Below, piece by piece: positions 29,225-39,531 of a DNA stretch of 64,000 nt. This DNA is from Paenibacillus alginolyticus DSM 5050 = NBRC 15375 (lineage in GTDB: Bacteria; Bacillota; Bacilli; Paenibacillales; NBRC-103111): NCBI RefSeq assembly GCF_000422905.1, contig NZ_KE383948.1:107832-171831 (forward strand). The letters run 5' to 3'. How positions within the stretch are numbered: position 1 is the stretch's first letter; each line of letters starts with the position of its first letter. The notes beneath the pieces are model-generated. The model was not told the origin of the DNA. It worked only from the letters and a program-made list of their open reading frames with translations, and searched no databases. Made by a program: the position numbers and the translations under genes.

Positions 29225-30811
29225 ATGAAAAAATTGGTAGTGATAGGACTTGCTACAATGTTTGCGCTTACAGCATGCTCAGACAACAAAACAACGACAG
29301 AAACTCCAAAGGCGACAGGAAGCGCTAAACCAGCCAAGCTGTCGCTAAACTGGTCCGTCATGAGTGGACTTATGGGGAATGTAACACTGCCATCCGCAGA
29401 CAAAGATTTCGTCAAAAAAGCGATTGAAGAGAAATTTAACGTTGATTTGAAAATCGATTATATGGTGACAGGCAAAGAATATCATGACAAGTTGAATGCT
29501 ACCTTGGCGGGCGGAAGCGCTCCTGATCTGTTCATCGCCGGTGGTGCCGAGTCCCAGAAGTATATTAACGACGGCATAACCGCTAACCTGAGCACATTCA
29601 TCACGAAAGAAACGATGCCTAATTACTTCAAATGGGTATCGAAAGAAGAAGTAGATGCTTTCCAACTCAAGCAGGGTGAGTTCACTCGCGCTATGGTGCC
29701 TTTCTCACGTAACACTTATGCTTCCTGGTATATTCGTCAAGACTGGCTCGATAAGCTGGGGTTGAAGTCTCCCAAAAATTACGAGGAACTGACCAACGTA
29801 TTAACCCAGTTCACGAAAGCTGATCCAGACGGCAACGGCAAGCAGGATACTTACGGCTTTACGGCAGCAGGCAGCGGACAAAATCTTCCTTTCGACTTCC
29901 CGCAATGGTTGAACAACGGTTTTGTAGCTGACTTCATGATCGTCGACAACAGCTATGTTGATAATCGTACGGATCTTAAAGTACAAGGTGTTATCGATCA
30001 AGTGATAGATTGGAACAAAGCTGGAATCGTAGATCCGGACTGGTTCCTGAACAAGCCGCCAGCTCATTTTGATAAAGCTGCTCAAGGCAGAGTCGGCATG
30101 TTCTTCACGGCAGGTGACAAGACAGTGGCACTGGACAGTGTGGCTACAAGTGTACAAAATCGTACGAAAGCTCTTGATCCAATAGCCAATTGGCAGCCGA
30201 TCTATCCGCTTGACAAGCCGATCATGTGGAAATACAACGTTCCTACAGACACGTTCTTGATAAGCAAAGCTACAGCCGATAAGAGTCCGGACAAAGTGAA
30301 GCGTTCCTTGGAAATCGTCAACTGGCTTACTGGTGAAGAAGGCTTCTTATTGACCCATTTCGGGCAAGAAGGTAAGCACTACACGAAATCTGGCAACAAG
30401 ATTACTTTAAATGTTGCAGCTTTCGAAGCTGATATCGCCAAAGCAGGAAACTGGCTGAATGTGTATTCAGCATTTACACCGGAAGATCCTAATGTACTTG
30501 GATTTGATCTGATTGATTCCCGTGTTTCCGACCATGACCGTGCGATTCTGAAAACGGTTGAAAGCTTCCCGAAACATAACGCATTGCCTCCAGTAAGCTT
30601 AGTTCCTCCTGCAGGCATCAACATCGGGGATTTCCGCAAAGAAATGAGCAAATTCCATGCTAAAGCAGTACTTGAAGACAAGAGCGGTAAAAATTGGCCG
30701 CAATACCGTGAAGAACTGATGACCAAGTTCAAAGAAAGAGAAATCTTCACCGAGTATACCAAACAATTAAACTCCGTTTTGAAAGATAAGAAACTTAACG
30801 ATTTTATATAA
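29225..30811 (+). CDS. LplA-type polysaccharide ABC transporter binding lipoprotein
   Basis: This 528-residue solute-binding lipoprotein has signal MKKLVVIGLATMFALTAC with the lipobox LTAC. It is the large LplA/YtcQ class: LSLNWSVMSGLMGNVTLPSAD, then NVDLKIDYMVTGKEYHDKLNATLAGGSAPDLFIAGG and KADPDGNGKQDTYGFTAAG, a Ca-binding-like DxDGNGxxDTYG loop typical of the family. AGGAGGG precedes ATG 29225; the frame is open from 29126. It feeds the LplB/LplC permeases downstream. The ATPase is probably a shared MsmX-type protein encoded elsewhere. Confidence 0.92.
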   Translation: MKKLVVIGLATMFALTACSDNKTTTETPKATGSAKPAKLSLNWSVMSGLMGNVTLPSADKDFVKKAIEEKFNVDLKIDYMVTGKEYHDKLNATLAGGSAPDLFIAGGAESQKYINDGITANLSTFITKETMPNYFKWVSKEEVDAFQLKQGEFTRAMVPFSRNTYASWYIRQDWLDKLGLKSPKNYEELTNVLTQFTKADPDGNGKQDTYGFTAAGSGQNLPFDFPQWLNNGFVADFMIVDNSYVDNRTDLKVQGVIDQVIDWNKAGIVDPDWFLNKPPAHFDKAAQGRVGMFFTAGDKTVALDSVATSVQNRTKALDPIANWQPIYPLDKPIMWKYNVPTDTFLISKATADKSPDKVKRSLEIVNWLTGEEGFLLTHFGQEGKHYTKSGNKITLNVAAFEADIAKAGNWLNVYSAFTPEDPNVLGFDLIDSRVSDHDRAILKTVESFPKHNALPPVSLVPPAGINIGDFRKEMSKFHAKAVLEDKSGKNWPQYREELMTKFKEREIFTEYTKQLNSVLKDKKLNDFI

Positions 30812-30897
30812 ACGTGTCGAGGCGTCGAGGGGAACCCTGGGTTGTTCATGGTTTTCCTTCTGCCTTCCAACAGAGATACGGCTAGGAGGATATGGCG

Positions 30898-31857
30898 ATG
30901 GCGGAAACCACAACTGTATTGAAAGAGAAATCTACAGCTACACGCCCTGTGAGGGAAGGCAAACTACGAAGCATTTACCACAGCAGATGGTTCTACCTCA
31001 TGATGATACCCGGACTGGTCTATTATATTCTGTTTCATTATGCACCTATGATGGGAACCTTGATTGCTTTTCAGAACTATAACTTGATGAAGGGCATCTG
31101 GGGAAGTCCTTGGGTCGGCTTCGATAATTTTCGAGTCATTTTCGATAATCCTGAATTTTATCAAATTATGAGAAACACGCTGTTAATCAGTGTTTACAAA
31201 ATTGTGGGCTACATGGTGCCAGATGTTATCCTTGCTCTTATGTTAAATGAAGTCAGGGTGCTTTGGTTCAAACGAGCGGTTCAAACGATTACTTACGGGC
31301 CTTATTTTCTATTCTGGGTCATCGTGTATGGATTAGCTTTTTCTTTCTTAGCTCCGGGCTCCGGGTTAATTAGTACGTTTGTACGCGATATGGGTTGGGG
31401 ACAGATTGATTTATTGACGAACAAGGATCTCTTTAGACCGATGCTGGTCCTATCAGAAATTTGGAAAAATACCGGATTCGGAGCCATTATCTATTTGGCG
31501 GCTTTGGCATCCATCAACCAGGAACTTTATGAAGCTGCCGTCGTGGATGGTGCAGGACGTTGGCGTCAGCTCTGGCATATAACGCTGCCTGGTATCCGTG
31601 ATGTATTCGTGCTCATGTTGATTATTAGAATCGGCGGCATACTGGATGCAGGCTTCGATCAGGTTTTCATCTTCTTAAATGCTCGGGTGTATGATGTCGG
31701 AGACATTGTGGACACATGGGTTTATCGCTATGGCTTCGAGCGTCTGGAGTTTGGCGTTGCAGCAGCTATGGGGGTTTTCAAATCCTTGGTAGGGCTCTTT
31801 TTGGTTATAGGTGCAAATAAACTGGCTAAGAAAGTCGGGGGTTCCGGCATATGGTAG
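30898..31857 (+). CDS. LplB-type polysaccharide ABC permease
   Basis: This ~319-residue permease contains the family signature MMIPGLVYYILFHYAPMMGTLIAFQNYNLMKGIWGSPWVGFDNF and an intact EAA loop (YEAAVVDGAGRWRQLWHITLPGI). Six helices are evident. GGAGG is 8 nt before ATG 30898 and only 2 nt before ATG 30892, so I prefer 30898. It should pair with the LplC-type permease that follows, which is broken. Confidence 0.92.
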   Translation: MAETTTVLKEKSTATRPVREGKLRSIYHSRWFYLMMIPGLVYYILFHYAPMMGTLIAFQNYNLMKGIWGSPWVGFDNFRVIFDNPEFYQIMRNTLLISVYKIVGYMVPDVILALMLNEVRVLWFKRAVQTITYGPYFLFWVIVYGLAFSFLAPGSGLISTFVRDMGWGQIDLLTNKDLFRPMLVLSEIWKNTGFGAIIYLAALASINQELYEAAVVDGAGRWRQLWHITLPGIRDVFVLMLIIRIGGILDAGFDQVFIFLNARVYDVGDIVDTWVYRYGFERLEFGVAAAMGVFKSLVGLFLVIGANKLAKKVGGSGIW

Positions 31858-31887
31858 ATTGCGTATTGGAAAAGGAGGGGGTTTACA

Positions 31888-32732
31888 ATGTCATTCGTAC
31901 TCCAAAAATCAAAAGGGGATAAGGTTGCCGATGCGGCTATAAATACCGTTCTGACCCTATTTGCCCTCGTCACATTGTTTCCGTTGTACTATGTCGTTGT
32001 CGTTTCGTTAACTCCTTATATCGAAGTCATGAAGAATGGTGGATTCGTTATTTGGCCCGAACATCTAACTTTTCAAGCATATAAAGAAATATTCGGAAGC
32101 GCGCGTATTCCACAAGCGTTGAAAATTACTGTCTTCATCACGGCTGTAGGCACGACTTTGAATCTGCTAGTCACCACACTGCTGGCGTATCCGCTATCCA
32201 AGAAGTCTGTTCCAGGCCGCAATATGATCCTGATGGCGATCGTGTTCACGATGATTTTTAGTGGCGGTATTATTCCACTTTACATTATGGTTCGCAGTCT
32301 CGGATTGTACGATTCGGTTTGATCGTCAAAACGTACTTTGAAAACCTCCCGGCGGAAGTAGAGGAGGCAGCCAAAGTGGACGGTTGCGGAGATATTCAGA
32401 CCCTATTTCGCATTGTCCTTCCACTATCGGCGCCCATTATGGCTACGATTGGCTTGTTCTATGGAGTTACGCATTGGAACGAATATTTCAAAGGTATCTT
32501 TTATATTTCCGATAAAACGCTTATGCCCATGCAGGTCGTGCTAAGAAGTATGATTCAAGCGCCAAACGTCAGCTCTGAGCTGTCGATTAATTCATTGGCT
32601 CTGGACGCGCTGCCTCCGGAAACGATCAAGATGGCCGTAGTTGTTGTAGCGACGTTACCGCTCCTGATCATCTATCCGTTCCTGCAAAAATATTTTGTTA
32701 AAGGTGCATTGCTAGGTTCCGTCAAGGGGTAA
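31888..32732 (+). pseudogene. LplC/YtcP-type permease, inactivated by an internal deletion
   Basis: The first frame (31888-32322) gives MSFVLQKSKGDKVAD... to SGGIIPLYIMVRSLGLYDSV and a stop. The second (to 32732) continues LIVKTYFENLPAEVEEAAKVDGCGDIQTLFRIVLPL, the EAA loop, to the family C-terminus FLQKYFVKGALLGSVKG. The segment that normally joins them (WALILP...FN-like, ~13-16 residues) is missing. The junction reads TTCGGTTTGATC, which can be derived both from DSVW (GATTCGGTTTGG) and from FGLI, so recombination between short direct repeats is likely. AGGAGGGGG precedes the start. Confidence 0.88.
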
Positions 32733-32812
32733 TGATGAGCACGAATGAGTGAACATGAAAGATTATATAGTACAAAGAAGGATTGACCATGCTATAATAT
32801 TTGAAAAGTCAC

Positions 32813-32834
32813 AAGCCCTCGATATCGGGGGCTT
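32813..32834 (+). terminator. Hairpin between lplC remnant and kinase remnant
   Basis: AAGCCCTCGATATCGGGGGCTT is self-complementary with a short loop, but only TTGCTG follows, so termination would be weak. Confidence 0.4.
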
Positions 32835-32869
32835 TGCTGTATCCTCATAGGATAGGGGAGCGTTCTTGC

Positions 32870-34377
32870 ATGATTCGTCGGATAACAGGAAAAAGCTTCA
32901 CTTCCAGCGTCAGCACCAAGCTGTTTATCCTTACCTTTTTGTCCGTAATCGTACTATTTCTGGTGATCGGCATTTTCGGATATCAGCGGCTTTTCGAGCC
33001 CATCAGGCAAAACAACGAAGAAGTGCTGCAAGGCTCCGTTGTGCAGGTTGAAAATTATATCAAAACATTAATGAATTCTATACAAAGTCAACTGATCTTT
33101 CTCTCCAATCCGGTTCTCTACAATAAAATGGACGAAGCCGACTACACGGAGCTGATCGATAATATCATGACCTACCATCAAGATCAGATCCATAGTATTT
33201 ATCTGATCGAATTTGACAAAGTGAAGATTAGTTCTCCCTACGGATATCGATTTTACATCACGCCTGAGCGGATTGAGGAAATTAAAGCTCAGACAAGCAA
33301 AACAGGCTTCTGGTGGAGCCCCCCGCGTTCCATCAATGAGCGTGCAGTGATTACGGTTTCTAAGCAAATCGACAGTAACCGCGTCGTTGCGCTGGATTTG
33401 AATTTGAATGCGCTAACAGGTCCGCAGATCATTCAAGGCGAGCAGCGCCGAATTTATCTGTTTACGGGCCAAGGCGATTATTTGTCGACGAACACGTACC
33501 TCGCATATCCGAAGACGTTTCAGGATCATTTGGAAATGAAGGATGCTTTGCAAGCTTTAACCCAGACGAGTGGGACGGCTTATAACACCGTTCACACCTC
33601 TTTTGGAAGCTATACGGTGCTAAGCAGTAATCAAAATCGCTGGGACTGGATTGTTTTCTCCGTCATCGAGGAATCGCAGGCGTTTCCTTTGCTGGACTCG
33701 CTCAAGAAACAGCTGGTGCTAGTGCTGCTAATCGCCATTATTCTGGCGGTGATCGTCTCCGTGTGGATTACGAACTACATTCGCAAGCCCGTGACCGCCA
33801 TAACCCGACAATTTAAGGCAGCTGAACGCGGCGAATTGGAAGCTCACCTTCAGCTCATGATGCCGCTTCTTCTCCTCTGCTTCCCGCAAGTCATCGAACA
33901 AGGACTTGATGTTGCCCATCATGCTGTTGAAACCGTCGGGAAAACTATGTTCAGATTATGAACCTCAGGTACGGGGATGTCTTCGAGATGGACATTGCCG
34001 TCCCGGAGAGCTACTTTAAGACGGCAATACCGAAACTTACGTTGATTACATTGGTAGAGAATAGTATTTTTTATGGGCTAACGAAAAAAGAGGTTAATCA
34101 TATCATTGTCTCGGGGAAAAATACGGAGATCGATAGTGTACTGCTTGAGGTTTCAGATACAGGACCAGGGATTGCTCCGGAGAAGCTTGCCTTGTTGACG
34201 GAAGATACTGGGACGCCTAATCCTTATAAAGGTTTGAACAAACTGGGGCTGCGCAATGTGCAAGAACGGCTTATCATGACATTCGGTTACCCGTATGGTC
34301 TGCATTTTCATAATGAGCCAGATGAGGGGCTAACGGTGACGATTCGTCTCCCGATAGGAGATCTTCGAGAGAAATAA
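32870..34377 (+). pseudogene. YesM-type sensor histidine kinase, broken by an internal inversion and deletion
   Basis: The N-terminal half (from ATG 32870 behind GGGGAG) has a membrane helix (LFILTFLSVIVLFLVIGIFGYQRL), an extracellular dCache-like domain, a second helix (LVLVLLIAIILAVIVSVWITNYIRKP) and the start of a HAMP domain. The coding sequence for the HAMP end and linker (FNSMMGNIKSLFDDLREAEEKKR) then lies on the opposite strand (about 33850-33940). The phosphoacceptor motif (normally NPHFLYN) is absent, and the gene resumes with ENYVQIMNLRYGDVFEMD and the ATPase domain (VENSIFYGL, DTGPGIAPE). It cannot make a functional kinase. Confidence 0.9.
33850..33940 (-). other. Inverted ~90-bp segment inside the kinase gene
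   Basis: Read on the minus strand the segment encodes FPDGFNSMMGNIKSLFDDLR followed by EAEEKKRHHELK, the exact HAMP-to-DHp linker expected on the plus strand at this point. Left junction is near CTTCAGCTC, right junction just before GAAAACTATG. Flanking coding sequence is in normal orientation. Confidence 0.85.
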
Positions 34378-34400
34378 ATGATGCGGTAGGGGAAAGTGCC

Positions 34401-36000
34401 ATGCTGAAGCTGTTGATGGTGGATGACGAACAATGGGTACGTGAACGCTTTTCCGAACGGATTCCTTGGTCGGATGCGGGGTTTACGTTTATGGGAGCCG
34501 CATCGGGAGCTGAAGAAGCGATCCGGATGATAGAACGGGATATGCCGCATTTGCTGCTGACGGATATTACGATGCCGAATATGAGCGGATTAGAATAGCT
34601 GCCTATGTGCGCAAGAGGTGGCCGCGAATCCGGATTGTGATTCTGACGGCTTATGGCGAGTTCGAATACGCGCGTCAAGCAATCGAGCTGGGTGTGGATA
34701 ACTATTTGATCAAGCTGGCGCAGACGCCCGAGCAAATTCTCGATGCTTGCCGCAAGGTGGCTGAAGAGATTGAGCAGGAGATGGATGTGGATCAAAAGCT
34801 GGAGATGCGCCGTAAGTTGGAATGGGAAAAGGAATGGACGAGGAAGCGTCAGTGGACGGAGCGGTTGGTGGACGATGATGGAAGTACCCATGTCCGTGCG
34901 ATTCCTGAAGAGTGGTTCGAAGGAGTGGCCCAAGCCAGCTATTTGACAGGATTGACTATAGGCTGGAGAGTCCCTGAGGGATCCGAGCAAGCTGAGCTAA
35001 CGGAGGAAGAACTTATTCAGCTCCAAAGACAAGTAGGCGAAGTATTGGAGCAGCGACTGGACCAGCGGATGCTCGGTGAAGGCAACCGGATGGTGATGCT
35101 GCCGATTCGGCAAAGTCGGTTGTGCTTGTTGATCGGTTCCAAACAGCTTCTAGAAAGCTTCAAGATGAACCAGCTAGCGCTAGCAGCATTGGAGGCTTTA
35201 AAGGATTTTGCTCCCGTTAAGAGCTTTATTCATGTCGGCCCGGTACGGGAACTAGGCAAGCAGCCTTTGACGATAAAGCAAATTGCTGACGGGTTGCGCG
35301 AAGGACTTGATGGACTTGCTGCTTACTTCTATAAGCCGGATTCGGCTATTGTAGGCAAACATTCGTCGACATTCCGGCGCTTCGATGAGGAGCAGATCCG
35401 TGAGTGGATTGCTGCTGTGGTAAAAGCGATGCTGCGGGAGGATGCCGAAGCGTTCCAGGAAAGTGTGTCTGTCATAACCAAGCTTTATAATCCCCAGGTT
35501 CATCCAGAGGATCTGCTGAGCATGACACGACAAATGTTTCACCCCGGGTTTGTAAAGCTCCCAGCCTCGGTTGTTGAGCGTTTAAATGGGATCGATTGGA
35601 AACGTGGACGGATTATTGTGCATGGTGGGAAAAAATGATTCACGCCGTAAACGAATGGATGAACAACCGTTTTCATCCGTCAGCAACGGTGCGCAAGGAA
35701 GTTCAATTAATGATTCGCTATATTCGCGAACATTATAAAGAGGATGTGCAGGTGGCAAAGCTTGTTCAATTGCATCCCTCTTACGCAGGTCAGATGTTCA
35801 AACAAGAGGTCGGCGAGAACTTCTCGGATTATTTGAACCGAGTACGAATGGAAAAGGCGAGCGAACTGTTGGAACGGACGACGATGAAAATTTATGAGGT
35901 ATCCGGGACAGTAGGCATCTCCGACTACCGTTATTTCTGCAAATTGTTCAAGCGCCACACAGGATTTACGCCTACACAATATAAAAATAAACAAGTGTAA
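34401..36000 (+). pseudogene. YesN-type AraC response regulator with two frameshifts
   Basis: The parts in order are a receiver domain (MLKLLMVDDEQWVRERFSERIPW...DITMPNMSGLE; the acidic DD pair and DITMP phospho-acceptor are present), a stop at 34596, then RKRWPRIRIVILTAYGEFEYARQAIELGVDNYLIKLAQ and the middle region in another frame to 35638. From about 35605 the AraC domain continues in a third frame (VRKEVQLMIRYIREHYKEDVQVAKLVQLHPSYAGQMFKQEVGENFSDYLNRVRMEKASELL...YFCKLFKRHTGFTPTQYK). Each shift is restored by adding one base (GAA-TAG at 34596; GATTGGAAACG at 35600). It is the partner of the broken kinase. Confidence 0.88.
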
Positions 36001-36059
36001 GTTAGGGGCCGTCATGTTTTATATGACGGTCTTACGATAATCAACGATAAAAGTCCTGT

Positions 36060-36185
36060 TTCCAATTTCCTTTGAAGCGGGACAGTTTGCCGAGAAGTCG
36101 ATTTCCGGCTTCTCAGATTCTACCAACGCGCTCCTGCTCGCGGAACTACTTTCGCTGAAAGCGCGGTTTCCGCGCTTATTTGTCA
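36060..36185. repeat. Palindromic dispersed repeat (GAGAAGTC / GCGCGG family)
   Basis: GAGAAGTCGATTTCCGGCTTCTC and AAAGCGCGGTTTCCGCGCTT are the same kinds of palindromes found in the 52.4-53.1 kb array. The rest of 36001-36290 holds only the promoter described next. Confidence 0.65.
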
Positions 36186-36224
36186 TGGATTCGTATGTTT
36201 CCTCAACTCATATAAGGACTTTTT

Positions 36225-36259
36225 AAAGACTTGTCTTTAATGTGACTACTCTTTAAAAT
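36225..36259 (+). promoter_or_regulatory. Promoter with AAAGAC-TT-GTCTTT operator, GH2 gene
   Basis: The inverted repeat AAAGACTTGTCTTT (36225-36238) overlaps a -35 TTGTCT (36231-36236); TAAAAT (36254-36259) is the -10 at a 17-bp spacing. The same block, TTTTAAAGACTTGTCTTT plus AATGTG, recurs at 41024-41047. Confidence 0.75.
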
Positions 36260-36294
36260 TAACGAATAGACATGTAAGTTGAGAGGAGTATGGC

Positions 36295-39054
36295 ATGAAT
36301 ACATTAGATGAATTAGGTATCCCGCATGTACTTGAAAAAGATGTTCATCGCAATAAATTAAGTTTTAATCAGGATTGGCGTTTTTTTCGGGGGGACTCAC
36401 AAGGTTCAGAAGCGGCTAATTTTGATGACTCAGCTTGGGAGATTGTTCACCTTCCTCACACAGTGAGGGTAGAACCTGCCCACTGCAGTGGAGGCTTGAA
36501 CTATCTAGGTATCGCCTGGTATCGGAGACATTTTTATGTGGATAAAGCCAATAAGGATCAAAAAATATTTGTAGAATTCGAAGGTCCGAAGCATACGGCA
36601 GATGTATGGATTAACGGGAAACATCTATCAACACATTACGGCGGTTACCTGCCTTTTACCTTAGATATTTCGGATCATGTGACGGCTGATGAAGAAACGG
36701 ATCATGTGATTGTTGTGAGGCTAGACAACTCCGATACGCCAGACGTTCCACCAGGTAAACCACAGGGTGAATTGGATTTTTGCTATTATGGAGGCCTATA
36801 CCGGAATGTATGGCTGCATACGATGGATAAATTGTATATTACAGATGCCATTCTTACGAATCAACAAGCTGGCGGCGGTCTATTCATCACTTATTCGGAT
36901 GTAAGCTCACTTGAGGCTCAAGTACATATACAAACGCATATTAGTAATGAATATGATATCCCAAAAGCTTGCTCAGTGACTCATTATATTGTAAATGACA
37001 ATAAAGAAGTTGTTAGTAAGGTATCTTCCGCTTTACACAACATTGATCAACAGAAGGATCATACTTTTATTCAGAGCGTTACGGTTGTAGAACCCAAGCT
37101 TTGGCACCCGGATCATCCCTATTTATATACGGTATACACGCTTGTTTATGATAACAATGAAGTCGTAGATGCCTATGAAACAAAAATAGGTATTCGGCAC
37201 ATCCGATTTGATGGTGAAGGCTTTCATATCAACGGAACATTGATGAAATTAATTGGCGCCAACCGACATCAGGAATATGTCTATGTGGGAGATGCCCTAT
37301 CTGATTCTCTGCATAGTAGAGATGCGATCAAGCTTAGAGAAGGTGGATTTACGATTATTCGTACAGGACACTATCCGCAATCTCCGGCTTTCATGGACGC
37401 CTGTGACGAATTAGGCCTGATGTGTATTGTGCCGACACCTGGATGGCAGTGGTTTAGGGATAACGATACGTTTAAAGAAAGATCCTATCAAGATATTCGC
37501 GAGATGATTCGTTACCATAGGAATCGCCCTAGTGTCGTATTATGGGAGCCTATCTTGAATGAAACCGATTATAGTGAACAATATACACGAACAGCCCTTG
37601 AGGTCACACATGCCGAATATCCAGGTGATCAATGCTATGCAGCCTGTGACAATTATAGAATTGCTGCCATCGATTATGATGTCGTTTATGGAGCAGCGCT
37701 TCGTGAAAATCAAGGATCTTTCATCAGGGAGTGGGGGGACCATTATCTGGAGCAAGCGGGTCCAAGGCATACGCATCTCAGATGTTCAAGAGGGACAAGA
37801 GATTTCTATCCAGGCGGAGAGTCTGGCATGCTGCAGTCTTCGAAAGAGCGCACCGACATTTTAAATCATATTTTAGCTACAAAAGGACTTAGCGGTGGTG
37901 CGTTGTGGACCGGTATTGTCGCTGCCTGTGGCGCACTGGATTTATATCGTTTACCCAAATATAGCTATTATTTATTTCAAAGCCAAAGTGACCCTAATTT
38001 ACAAATAGCGGGTATTCGTACAACGCCAATGGTATTCATCGCCAATGATTTGACATCGGCTTCAACTAAGGATATTACGATTTATTGCAACTGTGAACGA
38101 ATCAGGCTCTTTCTGAACGGTAAGCTTCTCGGTGTTAAAAAACCAGACGCAAGATATGGCAGTATGCCGCATGCACCTTTCATTTTCGAAGGGGTGGAAT
38201 GGGAGCCGGGCAAATTAATGGCTGAAGCTATTGTTGACGATGTTATCGTAGCAACGCACACAGTCATGACTCCGGGCACTCCGGATCATTTAACATTATC
38301 TGTAGATGATTGCGGTATTGATCTTAAAGCGGATGGTTCTGATTTAATCATGGTTCATGTTTATGTAAGAGATGCCAATGGAACTGTTGTTCCGGATGCC
38401 TACAATCAGATAACATTCCAGCTGACTGGGCCGGCAGAAATTGTCGGTGATGGAGACAGCAGAGTGGGATCTAACCCCGTAGAAGTAGAAGCGGGAGCCA
38501 TTGGGGTGTTAATTCGCGCGGCGAAGGAGCCAGGCATTATCACACTGCTTGCGGAATCAGACGGATTGAAACCGGCGACCGTAGAAATCATATCGAAGCC
38601 CGCCTCTGATGCATTTGTACCAGGGAAATCACAAATCCCACCTGATCGAAAACCGGAATATGAGGTAGATCAGATTCCCTTCTTTTCGCCGCCATCATCA
38701 AGATATTGGGAACACTGGACGGATGTTGCGATCAATAAACCGGCGACAGCCAGTTCAGAGCTTCCTGGATGCAGCGCTAGTCAAGCAACAAGCAATGTCC
38801 TTGCTGATCGGTGGAGCGAGCGTTGGAGTGCTGGGAATAATGACCTGCCGGTGTGGTGGAAGGTAGATCTTGAAGGGTTCTACGAGCTGGATGTCTGTAA
38901 GATCTATTGGGAAAGTGATAATACAGAGTATGAATATCAAGTTGAAGTTTCATCGGATGATATCCATTGGAAAGCAGTGGCTTCTCAAAGACAAACGGGA
39001 CAAGAAATGGGCATGGATGAATTTATGAAACAGGAATCAGGTATGTACGCATAG
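36295..39054 (+). CDS. GH2-family glycosidase (beta-galactosidase/glucuronidase-like) with C-terminal discoidin-like domain
   Basis: This 919-residue, non-secreted GH2 enzyme has a jelly-roll sugar-binding domain (FNQDWRFFRGDSQ...VHLPHTV), an immunoglobulin-like domain and a TIM barrel. The acid/base Glu lies in LWEPILNETDYSE and the putative nucleophile Glu in FIREWGDHYLE. A DUF4982-like and beta domain follow, then a C-terminal F5/8-type module (INKPATASSELPGCSASQATSN...WWKVDLEGFYELDVCKIYWE). The frame ends early at 39054: the expected tail RYVRIVMTDVSKGLASFYVV continues in another frame to 39122, restored by one extra T near 39032. GAGAGGAG precedes the ATG. Confidence 0.88.
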   Translation: MNTLDELGIPHVLEKDVHRNKLSFNQDWRFFRGDSQGSEAANFDDSAWEIVHLPHTVRVEPAHCSGGLNYLGIAWYRRHFYVDKANKDQKIFVEFEGPKHTADVWINGKHLSTHYGGYLPFTLDISDHVTADEETDHVIVVRLDNSDTPDVPPGKPQGELDFCYYGGLYRNVWLHTMDKLYITDAILTNQQAGGGLFITYSDVSSLEAQVHIQTHISNEYDIPKACSVTHYIVNDNKEVVSKVSSALHNIDQQKDHTFIQSVTVVEPKLWHPDHPYLYTVYTLVYDNNEVVDAYETKIGIRHIRFDGEGFHINGTLMKLIGANRHQEYVYVGDALSDSLHSRDAIKLREGGFTIIRTGHYPQSPAFMDACDELGLMCIVPTPGWQWFRDNDTFKERSYQDIREMIRYHRNRPSVVLWEPILNETDYSEQYTRTALEVTHAEYPGDQCYAACDNYRIAAIDYDVVYGAALRENQGSFIREWGDHYLEQAGPRHTHLRCSRGTRDFYPGGESGMLQSSKERTDILNHILATKGLSGGALWTGIVAACGALDLYRLPKYSYYLFQSQSDPNLQIAGIRTTPMVFIANDLTSASTKDITIYCNCERIRLFLNGKLLGVKKPDARYGSMPHAPFIFEGVEWEPGKLMAEAIVDDVIVATHTVMTPGTPDHLTLSVDDCGIDLKADGSDLIMVHVYVRDANGTVVPDAYNQITFQLTGPAEIVGDGDSRVGSNPVEVEAGAIGVLIRAAKEPGIITLLAESDGLKPATVEIISKPASDAFVPGKSQIPPDRKPEYEVDQIPFFSPPSSRYWEHWTDVAINKPATASSELPGCSASQATSNVLADRWSERWSAGNNDLPVWWKVDLEGFYELDVCKIYWESDNTEYEYQVEVSSDDIHWKAVASQRQTGQEMGMDEFMKQESGMYA

Positions 39055-39122
39055 TTATGACCGATGTATCCAAAGGACTAGCCAGCTTTTATGTAGTGAA
39101 AGTTTTCGGGAAAGAGATGTAA

Positions 39123-39531
39123 TCTGTCAATCTCAAACGGTATGTTTACCTTGCTTGAAGGCAGAGGCCTATCTGCGTTATATTTAAGTTGAGTTCGCGC
39201 AGTATTCTGATAAATTACTGTGATATGGATCCGCTCTTGCCTTGGCAATCCGATTCAGATCTTTCAGCCTTGCGCACAGAGCTTTCGCGCAGGGTTGTTT
39301 TGGGTTAAACCGGGTGTTGGACTTCAGAGACGGTCGATCATTCATCCAAGCTTGTTCAACATGGAAGTGTCTTAAATCGGAATCCTCGATATCAATAGCC
39401 TTTTGGCGTGTGAATTGTTGTAGTAAATACAACATTGGCATCCACTATTGCCCAATCTACCCTCACAAAGCTGCTATAAGACTCTAGAATCTAATTTTGG
39501 AGTCATGTCTATCAGTGGTTAGGGGTACAAT
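39123..39531. other. Gene-free stretch before the regulator gene
   Basis: About 400 bp with short open frames on both strands that lack ribosome binding sites and recognisable motifs. I see no hairpin terminator, promoter palindrome or mobile-element end. Confidence 0.5.

Noticed and set aside
32790..32810. TTGACC followed by TATAAT before the kinase gene as a promoter
   Set aside because: The two elements are only 4 bp apart, so they cannot act together as a sigma-A promoter.
39184..39487. Frames of 81-85 codons on both strands at 39.2-39.5 kb
   Set aside because: I tried to read them as transposase remnants or small genes, but found no recognisable motif, no ribosome binding site and no inverted ends.
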